DNA from: JAAUQA01 sp036351435
Lineage (GTDB): Bacteria > Pseudomonadota > Gammaproteobacteria > Competibacterales > Competibacteraceae
NCBI GenBank assembly: GCA_036351435.1
Contig: JAZBPA010000374.1
Coordinates: forward strand, 1 to 9,186
Reading direction: 5' to 3'
DNA length: 9,186 bases
The notes under the pieces were generated by a model. That model saw nothing but the letters and a program-made list of their open reading frames with translations, was not told where the DNA came from and searched no databases. This document shows, piece by piece, positions 1-6,509 of this stretch. Within the stretch, counting starts at the first letter, position 1. Each line of letters opens with the position of its first letter. Both the position numbers and the translations under genes were made by a program.

Positions 1-96
1 AGTGCTGACATTATTGGCGATAACCGTCATCTTATTCTTGCCGGAGATAACCTAAGTCAGCTCAATCAATTTATTCTCCCATTGTTGCAAGTGTGA
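1..96 (+). CDS. C-terminal end of an unidentified protein, possibly a phytase-like esterase
   Basis: An open frame enters from the left edge and stops with TGA at 94-96, giving 31 residues. The visible tail has the pattern GDNRHLILAGDN followed by a short hydrophobic strand (NQFILPLLQV). This resembles the last beta-strands of the 'esterase-like activity of phytase' beta-propeller family, where a 'LILVSDNNF...QF' type ending is common, but the piece is too short for certainty. Its last 26 bases overlap the end of the minus-strand SGNH hydrolase gene, so the two are convergent. I see no hairpin with a T-run at this junction. The frame could also be a chance open stretch; the convergent fit and protein-like ending favour a real gene. 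Confidence 0.4.
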   Translation, partial: SADIIGDNRHLILAGDNLSQLNQFILPLLQV

Positions 97-727
97 CAAG
101 CGGTTTTACCTGTTCAGTCAGTGCTTTGCCCAACAGCAGGTGTTGCTCGGCATCCAGATGAACGCCATCAAGCGGGCTGGAAGGGGTCACGGTGCCAGCA
201 TCGAAAAAATGACACCCCAGTTCTGCGGTTACCTCTTGATAAGCTGCCGCCAAGCCAGTGCATTTGGTATCTGCGCCTAAAAACTTAGGTGCAATAGGAC
301 CTTTGGGAGTTTGGATGGGCGGTGGTACTACGACCAAAATTGATGGTGTCGGCATACCGGGTTCGATAGGCGCTTGACGAATGGCCGATACCAACGTGGC
401 GATGCCTTGCGCCGAATGCCAGGCATTATGCGGATGCATGGATTGGAAATCGTTGGTGCCCAACATGAGAATGACCAACGCTAACGGGGAATGAATCTCA
501 ATGCGTTGTGCCAGCCCAACCAAGCCATTGCGGCCGGGTTTAAAAGGATCTTCCCAGACGGTACGGCGTCCGTTGAGACAATCTTCAATGATTCGAACCG
601 ACAGGCCTTGCGCGTTCAGCTCATTTTCGAGCACGCCCGGCCAACGGGCATCGAAAGCAAGCCGTTTCCGAGTGGTCGGTATGATGCCCCAGGTCAGTGA
701 ATCTGAGTAGACTAGTATTTGTTGCAT
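71..727 (-). CDS. SGNH/GDSL-family hydrolase (arylesterase/acyltransferase type)
   Basis: A 218-residue cytoplasmic protein with no signal peptide. Seen: block I YSDSLTWG (nucleophile Ser10), block II NGRRT (52-56), block III GTND (90-93) and block V DGVHLD, with Asp187 and His190 completing the triad. The order and spacing, together with LVILMLGTND and the run of prolines in VVVPPP, match the small SGNH arylesterases related to Mycobacterium smegmatis acyltransferase; these hydrolyse or transfer acyl groups on small esters. The block I glycine is replaced by serine (SDSL instead of GDSL), which is uncommon. The ATG lies inside the end of nikO: the two genes share 16 bases, so translation is probably coupled and the gene is the last of the nik operon. 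The natural substrate is unknown, and no link to nickel is visible in the protein itself. Confidence 0.88.
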   Translation of the reverse strand: MQQILVYSDSLTWGIIPTTRKRLAFDARWPGVLENELNAQGLSVRIIEDCLNGRRTVWEDPFKPGRNGLVGLAQRIEIHSPLALVILMLGTNDFQSMHPHNAWHSAQGIATLVSAIRQAPIEPGMPTPSILVVVPPPIQTPKGPIAPKFLGADTKCTGLAAAYQEVTAELGCHFFDAGTVTPSSPLDGVHLDAEQHLLLGKALTEQVKPLVTLATMGE

Positions 728-1392
728 GGGGTTGCCTCAATCAATCGCCCAGCTTCTAAATGCAAAGTTCGAGTCGCCAGACTCGCCACGAAATCCGCAT
801 CATGGGACACAATCACCATCGCTTGAGGCAAATTGCGCAAAATCTCAATCAGCCAATCCCGATTTTTGGCATCCAGCGCGTTGGTCGGTTCGTCCAACAG
901 CAGCACATCGGGTTGCATGGCTAACACAGTCGCTAAAGCAACCAAGCGCTTTTCCCCACCGGATAGCTTATAGGTGATCCGGTCCGCAAAACCGCTAAGA
1001 CCCAGAAAGGCCAACGTGTCGTGAACCAGGTTGTGCACTTCTTCCCGGCCCTTGCCTAGATTCAACGGTCCGAACGCAACATCCTCGGCAACGGTGGGGC
1101 AAAACAATTGATCGTCCGGATCTTGAAAAAGCAGGCCTGCCCGAGCACGCACTTCGCCGAAATCCTTTTCACTCTGACGGCGGGTTCCGAATGCATGGAT
1201 TTCGCCGGATAGAGGTTTGTGCAAACCCACCATTAAGTGTAGTAAAGTCGTTTTGCCGCAGCCGTTAGAACCGGCCAACGCAATGCGTTCCCCGCCGTCC
1301 AGTTCGAAGCCAACCCCGCTCAGTATAGTTTGACCTTCCGGGTAGCCGAAATGAACATCGTGCAAGCGGAACAAGGGTTCGCTCACAGCCAT
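712..1392 (-). CDS. nikO: ECF-type nickel transporter, ATP-binding subunit NikO (CbiO family)
   Basis: ATPase that powers nickel import together with the membrane subunit NikQ. Counted from the ATG at 1392 (226 residues): Walker A GSNGCGKT at about 41-48, Q-loop LFQDPDDQLF at about 88-97, ABC signature LSGGEKR at about 143-149, Walker B LLLDEP at about 164-169 and the switch histidine in VSHD at about 197. FQDPDDQLF and VAEDVAFGP are typical of the CbiO/EcfA class. The frame is open further upstream, to an ATG at 1446, but that would overlap nikQ by 64 bases and add an unrelated N-terminus. Two starts are realistic: ATG 1392, or GTG 1386 two codons later, which makes a four-base GTGA overlap with the nikQ stop and has GGA six bases upstream. 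The nickel assignment comes from the neighbours, since cobalt CbiO looks the same. Confidence 0.93.
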   Translation of the reverse strand: MAVSEPLFRLHDVHFGYPEGQTILSGVGFELDGGERIALAGSNGCGKTTLLHLMVGLHKPLSGEIHAFGTRRQSEKDFGEVRARAGLLFQDPDDQLFCPTVAEDVAFGPLNLGKGREEVHNLVHDTLAFLGLSGFADRITYKLSGGEKRLVALATVLAMQPDVLLLDEPTNALDAKNRDWLIEILRNLPQAMVIVSHDADFVASLATRTLHLEAGRLIEATPCNKY

Positions 1393-2099
1393 TCCAAGCC
1401 CAGCAAACCGACTAGAAAAACGCTGAACACCAGGGCGGATGACCAATCATGGCGGGTCATGGCGAAGTGATCCAGCAGATAATAACGACCCCGGAAACCC
1501 CGGCATTTCATCGCAGCCACAATGCGCTCAGATCGATCCAGGCTGCGCACCAGCAGCATACCGAACAGATAACCCAAGCTACGCCAGGTATGCCAATTAC
1601 TACGAGCCACAAAAGCGCGGGCGATCATTGCGCGACGCAGGCGCTGATACTCGCGCTGTAATACTTCGATATAACGGACGGTGAATAACAATAAATGAAC
1701 CAATTTTTCGGGCACATTGAGATGATGCAGTGCGTGGCCTAAGGTCACCCCATCCAGCGTGCCGACCAGTGCAAGCAATGTCAGCACAACCGCATTGGCT
1801 TTCAAAGCAATGGCGGCAGCTTGGTACAGCCCCTCTTGGCTAGCGCTCAGCCCACCCAGTTGAAACACCGGTTCACCCGGCACGGTGAAAGGCAGCAGAC
1901 CTAGCAGACCGACGATAAACAAGTCCATAGCGAGCACGCGCTTAACCGTCGGCTTGAGTGGCAAGCGGGCTAATAATGCCAATAAGCCGGTGAGCAGCAA
2001 GGCAGTGGACAACATTAGCAAATCTTGACCCGTCACCACGATGACAGCAAAGCCTACCGCAGCAATAACACGTAATCGGGGATCAAGACCTTGAATCAT
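1383..2099 (-). CDS. nikQ: ECF-type nickel transporter, transmembrane coupling subunit NikQ (CbiQ family)
   Basis: A 238-residue inner-membrane protein (EcfT/CbiQ family) that couples ATP hydrolysis by NikO to movement of the substrate subunit NikM. Seen: the N-terminal DPRLRV stretch typical of CbiQ, hydrophobic segments at about 11-45, 55-72, 95-113 and 220-237, and the two cytoplasmic coupling motifs in charged helices, ARA in MIARAF (160-162) and CRG in MKCRGF (199-201). These Ala/Cys-Arg-Ala/Gly motifs insert into grooves of the ATPase in known ECF transporters. The start is the ATG at 2099, six bases after the nikL stop, with only a weak ribosome site, so coupled translation is likely. 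The length is normal for the family. Confidence 0.93.
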   Translation of the reverse strand: MIQGLDPRLRVIAAVGFAVIVVTGQDLLMLSTALLLTGLLALLARLPLKPTVKRVLAMDLFIVGLLGLLPFTVPGEPVFQLGGLSASQEGLYQAAAIALKANAVVLTLLALVGTLDGVTLGHALHHLNVPEKLVHLLLFTVRYIEVLQREYQRLRRAMIARAFVARSNWHTWRSLGYLFGMLLVRSLDRSERIVAAMKCRGFRGRYYLLDHFAMTRHDWSSALVFSVFLVGLLGLEWL

Positions 2100-2105
2100 G
2101 CCGAA

Positions 2106-2711
2106 TTAATCCGGCGGGCTTTGCCGTCGCGCCAACAGATAGCAAGCAATGCCGGTTAGTCCAAGAATGTAACCGATACCGCCAAGCACATCATGCCAGC
2201 GAGTTTTGGCCTCGTAAGCCTCCAGTTGCTGGCGTAACGGGCCGATTTGTCGGGCTATGGCTTTTTCTACCACAGCCTGTAATTCAGCGGGATCGTGCTG
2301 AATCCGGTCTGTGGTGATGATTGTAGTTTCCGGGTCAGAGCGCGCCGTTGTGGAGTCTAAAGCACCGAGTGATGCCGGTAGCACCTGGGCGGATACGATA
2401 AATCCCGCTTGATGGCCGTCACTCGTATCGGCGATAAAATGATGATTGACCCGCTGTTGTGCAGTAAAGGTGAACTCTCCCTGTTGATCAGTGATCGTTT
2501 CACCGAGCGGCAAACCTTCAGCATTGAAGGCGGTTACCGGCACGTTAGCTACCTTTTTGCCACCGGCAAAATAAACAGTCCCGCGTATGATTGTTCCCTC
2601 GGTAGTCGCGAATAGCCTCAGTTGGTGGGCAGCGACGGGCAAGGTGACGGTAAATCCGAGCACTAGGAATCCGAACGTAAAACGTCTTGCCCGAGAGCTA
2701 TTCAAACCCAT
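2106..2711 (-). CDS. nikL: NikL, membrane-anchored accessory subunit of the ECF nickel transporter
   Basis: A 201-residue protein with an N-terminal signal peptide (basic SRARR then a hydrophobic core, ending near PVAA), a periplasmic Ig-like/carboxypeptidase-regulatory-like domain at about 35-112 (RGTVYFAGG, then GETITDQQGEFTF), a helical charged stretch at about 143-172 that could be a coiled coil, and one C-terminal membrane helix (about 174-195) followed by ARR. Predicted cleavage after Ala28 leaves His29 at the mature N-terminus, with His91 and His100 also present. This architecture and the place between nikM and nikQ match NikL, which together with NikK stands in for NikN in NikKMLQO transporters (established from comparative genomics of nickel/cobalt ECF systems). 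The start overlaps the end of nikM by ten bases (ATGGGTTTGA) with no clear ribosome site, so reinitiation is likely. Confidence 0.85.
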   Translation of the reverse strand: MGLNSSRARRFTFGFLVLGFTVTLPVAAHQLRLFATTEGTIIRGTVYFAGGKKVANVPVTAFNAEGLPLGETITDQQGEFTFTAQQRVNHHFIADTSDGHQAGFIVSAQVLPASLGALDSTTARSDPETTIITTDRIQHDPAELQAVVEKAIARQIGPLRQQLEAYEAKTRWHDVLGGIGYILGLTGIACYLLARRQSPPD

Positions 2712-3319
2712 GCGCGGGCGGGGACGCTGAACAGTTCGGGTTTGATTTTACGAACCATCACTACCGTAGCTCCCGTCAGCAGCCCTTCGACGACCAGCAC
2801 GGGAATGTTAGAGATCAACACCAACCAAGCAGCCGCAATGAAGGCATCACCACTGAATGCCAAGGAAGCGGCGACTGCTAATGCTGACAAGGCAATAGCT
2901 AGCGCGCCGGCCAGCACACCCCAAGCGAAGGCCGTTTGTGGGCTGCTGTTGCGAATGCCGGGTCCGCACAAATAAAAACACAATACGGCCGGCACGGCCA
3001 AGTTAAGGGTATTCAAGCCTAAAACCAATATACCGCCGAAGCCGAACAACACCGCTTGCAATAACAAAGCGATCAACAGTGCCGGAAAAGCCGCCCAACC
3101 CAATACGACGCCCAATAAACCGTTGAGCACAAGATGGGTGCTGGATAAGCCGATGGGTACATGAATCAATGAGGCGACGAAGAATGCCGCACTCAATAAC
3201 CCGACTTGCGGTATACGTTCGGCAGACAAGCGACGTAAACCTATCGCTACGCCCCCAACGGCGAGTAAACCACCGCCGACTAATACGGGCAAGGAAACTG
3301 CGCCATCGACAATATGCAT
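2702..3319 (-). CDS. nikM: ECF-type nickel transporter, substrate-binding membrane subunit NikM
   Basis: A 205-residue, very hydrophobic inner-membrane protein of the CbiM/NikM family, which binds the metal ion within the membrane. Seen: the N-terminus MHIVDG, where Met1-His2 supplies the free amine and imidazole for square-planar Ni(II)/Co(II) binding in this family, and His62 in SSTHLVLNG, the likely third histidine ligand (His53 lies nearby). Hydrophobic segments at about 9-29, 39-57, 63-84, 86-118, 128-155 and 159-189 are compatible with six to seven helices. A good ribosome site, AGGAG six bases before the ATG, overlaps the nikK stop codon. Because Met1 must be the true N-terminus for metal binding, the ATG at 3319 is secure. 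Nickel rather than cobalt is inferred from NikK and NikL and from the absence of CbiN or cobalamin genes in view. Confidence 0.93.
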   Translation of the reverse strand: MHIVDGAVSLPVLVGGGLLAVGGVAIGLRRLSAERIPQVGLLSAAFFVASLIHVPIGLSSTHLVLNGLLGVVLGWAAFPALLIALLLQAVLFGFGGILVLGLNTLNLAVPAVLCFYLCGPGIRNSSPQTAFAWGVLAGALAIALSALAVAASLAFSGDAFIAAAWLVLISNIPVLVVEGLLTGATVVMVRKIKPELFSVPARAWV

Positions 3320-3328
3320 ATCGGTCTC

Positions 3329-4114
3329 CTAACGCATGTCTACGGTTTTGACCCAAAGTAAAGCGCCTAACTCGTGACCGGCATCTTCACCTCCCGGTCC
3401 CTGCACAGGCGCGCTACTGTCGATCAAAGCAGCAAATCCCCACCAACCGGCGCGCGGCATGGTATAGGAAAAAGTGCCGCTCGCATCGGCTTTAATCACC
3501 TGAGTAATGAATGGATCAGCAGGTATGGTCACTCGACCGCCTTCATTGCGGTATTCCACTTCGATGGCTGCGAACGGCACCGGTTGTCCATCCTGTTTGA
3601 CGACACCGCGAAACGTATTGCCAGTCCATAGTCCATAAGGACGCACCAAGGGTTCTATTTCTACTGGAAAACCAACCAGTTGATCCCAACCCGTTTCCGC
3701 ACCAAAACCGTCAACAATGACTTTGGTGTAATGGGTGATGTATTTACTTTCGGCGGGTTCCCAGTAACGCGTCGGTTCTAGGTAAAACACATGGTCGGCT
3801 GGCTGTTTAATCGTATAAGCCGTTTCGTAAGTAGTTTTGTCATCGATTTTTATAGCCTTGAGTTGGGCGGTCAACTCTTGCTTTTGGCCGTCGAGTAACA
3901 CACCGAACTGCGCGGGTGGAGCCATCTCCATCAAGGGTCCACCCGCCATGGGATGAGTGAAAGCGATAGTGAAGGTGACCGTTGCCCCGCTGTCTGCCGT
4001 TACGATGTCCGTGGAGGGGATTAGTTCGAGAAAATGCGCTTGGGCTGGACCAGTTGCAGTGAGTAACAGGGTAGCGACCAGAGTTACGGACCGTTTCATC
4101 AGGCTTGTTTTCAT
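3329..4114 (-). CDS. nikK: NikK, periplasmic DUF4198-family component of the ECF nickel transporter
   Basis: A 261-residue exported protein, first gene of the nik operon. Seen: a Sec signal peptide (basic MKTSLMKRS, hydrophobic VTLVATLLLTA, cleavage site AQA at 24-26), then the mature N-terminus HFLELIPS. The mature part is a beta-rich DUF4198 domain with the family landmarks AFTHPMAGGP (about 51-60), YLEPTRYWEP (111-120), THYTKVIVD (127-135) and a C-terminal region ending in GHELGALLWVKTVD. DUF4198 proteins coded next to nikM are called NikK and are thought to capture nickel in the periplasm; the mature N-terminal His27 and other histidines (54, 108, 128, 247) are candidate ligands. ATG 4114 is the chosen start; a second ATG at 4099 would also keep the signal peptide. 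Neither has a strong ribosome site. It ends nine bases before nikM. Confidence 0.88.
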   Translation of the reverse strand: MKTSLMKRSVTLVATLLLTATGPAQAHFLELIPSTDIVTADSGATVTFTIAFTHPMAGGPLMEMAPPAQFGVLLDGQKQELTAQLKAIKIDDKTTYETAYTIKQPADHVFYLEPTRYWEPAESKYITHYTKVIVDGFGAETGWDQLVGFPVEIEPLVRPYGLWTGNTFRGVVKQDGQPVPFAAIEVEYRNEGGRVTIPADPFITQVIKADASGTFSYTMPRAGWWGFAALIDSSAPVQGPGGEDAGHELGALLWVKTVDMR

Positions 4115-4147
4115 GAAGACACGCTCGATTTTGCGGATTTTTTTATC

Positions 4148-4174
4148 GGATGATCATAAATAACATTATCACAC
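4148..4174 (-). promoter_or_regulatory. Candidate metal-responsive operator overlapping the nikK promoter
   Basis: In the 89-base gap between the GGDEF gene and nikK, the minus strand reads GATAATGTTATTTATGATC (4170-4152), which matches the classical Fur-box consensus GATAATGATAATCATTATC at 15 of 19 positions. The slightly longer stretch 4174-4148 can also be read as GTGTGA-N15-TCATCC. Each half matches the NikR half-site (GTATGA/TCATAC) at five of six bases, with a spacer one base shorter than the E. coli N16. The same place contains TGTGATAAT (4173-4165), an extended -10-like element (TGN then GATAAT), with no good -35 upstream. A repressor bound here would cover the promoter. Which regulator acts is not decided by the sequence. 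Confidence 0.45.
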
Positions 4175-4180
4175 TCGCTG

Positions 4181-4214
4181 AAAAAATATACGGCATGAAA
4201 AAATTATTCTGCCG
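4181..4214 (-). terminator. Probable intrinsic terminator of the GGDEF gene
   Basis: On the minus strand, CGGCAGAA (4214-4207) pairs with TTC-A-TGCCG (4199-4191) to give an eight-pair stem with one bulged A. The seven-base loop TAATTTT contains the TAA stop codon of the GGDEF gene. The stem is followed by TATATTTTTT (4190-4181). Stem plus T-run is the form of a Rho-independent terminator, of moderate strength because only five pairs form the G+C-rich base. It would separate the diguanylate cyclase transcript from the nik operon promoter, which begins immediately after. Confidence 0.55.
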
Positions 4215-6213
4215 AGGGTAAATCTGGTTGGGCAAATTGGTATCGATCTTTACCTTTTTTCTTAGCTACGTACATGGCGTCATCGGCCTGCTGCAGTAAC
4301 TGGTCGGTTGACAGACCATGTTGGGGGTACAGCGCGATGCCAATGCTGGCACTGATGGTCACCTCACTATCGTGCAACTGAAACGGTCGGCGCAAGGATT
4401 CGACCAGTTTCTCCGCAACCCGCTGAGCATCATTCGAAGTGCGAATATTCACTAGCACGATAACAAACTCATCGCCGCCCAGACGAGCAACGGTGTCGGC
4501 TTCGCGGACACAGGCGCTGAGCCGGTCGGCGACTTGTTTCAGCAATATATCGCCGGCTTCGTGTCCTAGTTTGTCGTTGACTGGTTTGAAATGGTCTAAA
4601 TCAACAAATAACAATCCAGTCATGGCATGACTGCGCCGTGCTCCTGCCAGGGCGACAACCAAACGATCCATCAGCAAACTGCGATTGGGCAGGCCCGTCA
4701 ACACGTCATGACTAGCCAAGTGAAGAATGCGTTGCTCAGTTTGTTTGCGTTCGGTGACATCCTGTACCGTGCCAATCAGTTTGATGACTTCACCATGTTC
4801 ATCTTTGACCGGGGTAATGACAGTGGCGTGGTACACAGAGGTGCCACTAGGTAGCTGCAAATGCAACTCTTCTTCGGTGCGTTTGCCCTCTTTAATTGCA
4901 CAGCGTAAGGATTGCCGTAAGCGGTCGCCGTCTTCAGGATAGTATTGGAATACATCTTCAAGGTGGAGCGGACCTTGGGCCGGGTCGCATTCTAGCAGCC
5001 GGTAAACTTCTTGCGAGCAGATGGTTTCTTGGGTTCTCAGATCGAACTCCCAATTCCCTAATTTGGCAATCTGCTGAGCATTTGCCAAGCTGATTTCGCG
5101 TTCTCTTAGCACGGTTTCCACTTGGCGACGTTCGTTGATTTCAGTCAGCAATTCCTGGGTACGTTCGGTGACCAGCGCTTCCATGTTGTCATACGCTTGT
5201 TGCAATGCTTCCTCAGCTTGACGGCGGCGGGTAACATCTTCGTAGACTGCAACCACTTCGTCATTGGGTAATTTATACAGTGAGTACTCGCGCCAGCCAC
5301 TGCGTTGATCATCTTGATAAAATAACGGCCCTAAGTGTTCTGGCTGACCGGTCCGCCATACCCGGCTCAGTGCATCAAGTAACCCGCTTTCCCGAACGGG
5401 AGGGAACACGTCGCTTAAAACACGCCCTCGCAGTTCGGTGCGACTGATTCGCTCAATGCGTTCGCCGCTGCGGTTGAAGTCTTTGAAAATAAAATCACTT
5501 CCCGAATCAATAGCCTCGAAAACGGCTACGCCGTTGCTCATGTTTTCAAACAACTCCCGAAAGCGAAACACACTATCGCGGACCCGTTGAACCATCGGAT
5601 TGGTGACCCAGAACAATAGAATTGTTCCGCCAATAACTAGGCAAAAAGCGGTAATACCAATCAAAGTGCCCGCCTTTACGAATGGGGCACGGATCTCACT
5701 CAGGTCTAGTTTGTTGATGAGCGCGAGGTTGAGCGCCGCGATGGGTTCATAGGCCGCCAATACCCACTCATTACGATAGTCCAGACCCAGCCAGGTGCCG
5801 GATTGACCGGCTAGTGCTCGACGTGCCGGTTCGCTATGGGAGGCATTAAGTTCGAACGACGGTGAAGCCGTTCCAGAGTGACGAGAAGGCCATAAGTATT
5901 TAATTGTTGAGCCGTCCTGTTGGAAAACAATTAGTTCCCCGGTTTCCCCAGGGCCTTGGTAATGTTGCAGGGCATCCCGCAGTTGAGATAGGGTGGCTGT
6001 GGTTGCTCCTGCCGGGTAATCATGGCTGTAAGCTTGATCAAATCGACTAACTGATTCGATCAGCCGGGCCTGACTTTGAGCCGTTTCCACCAGCCGGGAG
6101 CGCACTCCCTCCATTGCTGTCTGATAAAGTATGCTGATAGCGGTCGTCCCAACCGTTGCGGTTACCGCAAGCAGGATCAGCGCTAGTAAAAAAATTCTTT
6201 TGTAGTCTTGCAC
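4204..6213 (-). CDS. Membrane-bound diguanylate cyclase with two PAS domains and a GGDEF domain
   Basis: A 669-residue inner-membrane signalling protein predicted to make cyclic di-GMP from two GTP. Domains: TM1 at about 7-29; an extracytoplasmic sensor region of about 150 residues (30-180); TM2 at about 181-203; a first PAS at about 215-330 ending in VYEDVTRRRQAEEAL; a charged helical linker (330-375); a second PAS/PAC at about 376-490 (GNWEFDLRTQE to GTVQDVTERKQ); and a GGDEF domain at about 495-660. The active-site motif GGDEF is intact (579-583), as is the inhibitory I-site RxxD (Arg570-Glu-Ala-Asp573) exactly five residues before it, so product feedback inhibition is expected. DVLTGLPNR, FVDLDHFKPVND and YVAKKKGKDRY are normal landmarks. 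There is no EAL domain. The start is a GTG at 6213, directly preceded by an in-frame TGA; no good ribosome site is seen, but any later start would lose TM1. The sensed signal is unknown. Confidence 0.92.
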   Translation of the reverse strand: MQDYKRIFLLALILLAVTATVGTTAISILYQTAMEGVRSRLVETAQSQARLIESVSRFDQAYSHDYPAGATTATLSQLRDALQHYQGPGETGELIVFQQDGSTIKYLWPSRHSGTASPSFELNASHSEPARRALAGQSGTWLGLDYRNEWVLAAYEPIAALNLALINKLDLSEIRAPFVKAGTLIGITAFCLVIGGTILLFWVTNPMVQRVRDSVFRFRELFENMSNGVAVFEAIDSGSDFIFKDFNRSGERIERISRTELRGRVLSDVFPPVRESGLLDALSRVWRTGQPEHLGPLFYQDDQRSGWREYSLYKLPNDEVVAVYEDVTRRRQAEEALQQAYDNMEALVTERTQELLTEINERRQVETVLREREISLANAQQIAKLGNWEFDLRTQETICSQEVYRLLECDPAQGPLHLEDVFQYYPEDGDRLRQSLRCAIKEGKRTEEELHLQLPSGTSVYHATVITPVKDEHGEVIKLIGTVQDVTERKQTEQRILHLASHDVLTGLPNRSLLMDRLVVALAGARRSHAMTGLLFVDLDHFKPVNDKLGHEAGDILLKQVADRLSACVREADTVARLGGDEFVIVLVNIRTSNDAQRVAEKLVESLRRPFQLHDSEVTISASIGIALYPQHGLSTDQLLQQADDAMYVAKKKGKDRYQFAQPDLPSAE

Positions 6214-6509
6214 TCAATTATGTGCTGGCCGGATCGTCGGGGCTGTCCAACAATGCAATGGGTTGAAAGGACTGCCTTAGGAAAAGCAGATACATCAGCA
6301 ATTTAAGTGCCAACTAAAAGTTGCCGATGTGATGCCCCTAGCAAATCGCCTTGAGCGTCGCGATTTAATGAAACAAGAACGCCTTTTCCAAGACTGAACT
6401 TAATGATGACGAAGCGCGTGGCAAGCCAGTATTAGCCGTATTTTGTCACTTGCTAGACAAAAAATGCCGTGAGCTAGTCTCACTCGACGCACCACTATCA
6501 ATGTATTTC
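6214..6509. other. Intergenic region between divergent genes, no clear gene
   Basis: About 300 bases between the divergent starts of the GGDEF gene (minus) and the ABC1 kinase gene (plus), so it should hold both promoters. I find no convincing -35/-10 pair for either. The kinase frame stays open back to a TGA at 6369-6371 but has no ATG before 6501, only a TTG at 6450. A second plus-strand frame is open from 6281 to a TGA at 6395-6397, with an ATG at 6332 (21 codons); it resembles nothing I recognise. The only clear structure is the inverted repeat at 6441-6462. Confidence 0.6.
6441..6462. repeat. Perfect inverted repeat TTTTGTC-N8-GACAAAA upstream of the kinase gene
   Basis: TTTTGTC (6441-6447) and GACAAAA (6456-6462) are perfect reverse complements separated by eight bases. 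The repeat lies about 50-60 bases before the likely start of the ABC1 kinase gene. Form and spacing suit a dimeric regulator's operator, or a weak RNA hairpin in the leader. It does not match the LexA, Fur or Fnr consensus sequences I know. A 7-base palindrome in a 300-base A+T-rich region could also occur by chance. Confidence 0.3.

Noticed and set aside
1393..1446. Longer N-terminus of nikO starting at ATG 1446
   Set aside because: It would add 18 residues unrelated to the family and overlap nikQ by 64 bases; starts at 1392 or 1386 agree with the family N-terminus and the near-contiguous gene packing.
1439..1684. 81-codon plus-strand frame opposite nikQ
   Set aside because: It is antisense to a well-supported membrane protein gene, is low in hydrophobic order, and has no ribosome site or homology I recognise.
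3003..3356. 117-codon open frame on the minus strand across the nikM start
   Set aside because: It lies in another frame of the clearly recognised nikM gene, is rich in Arg, Cys and Trp, and has no family features.
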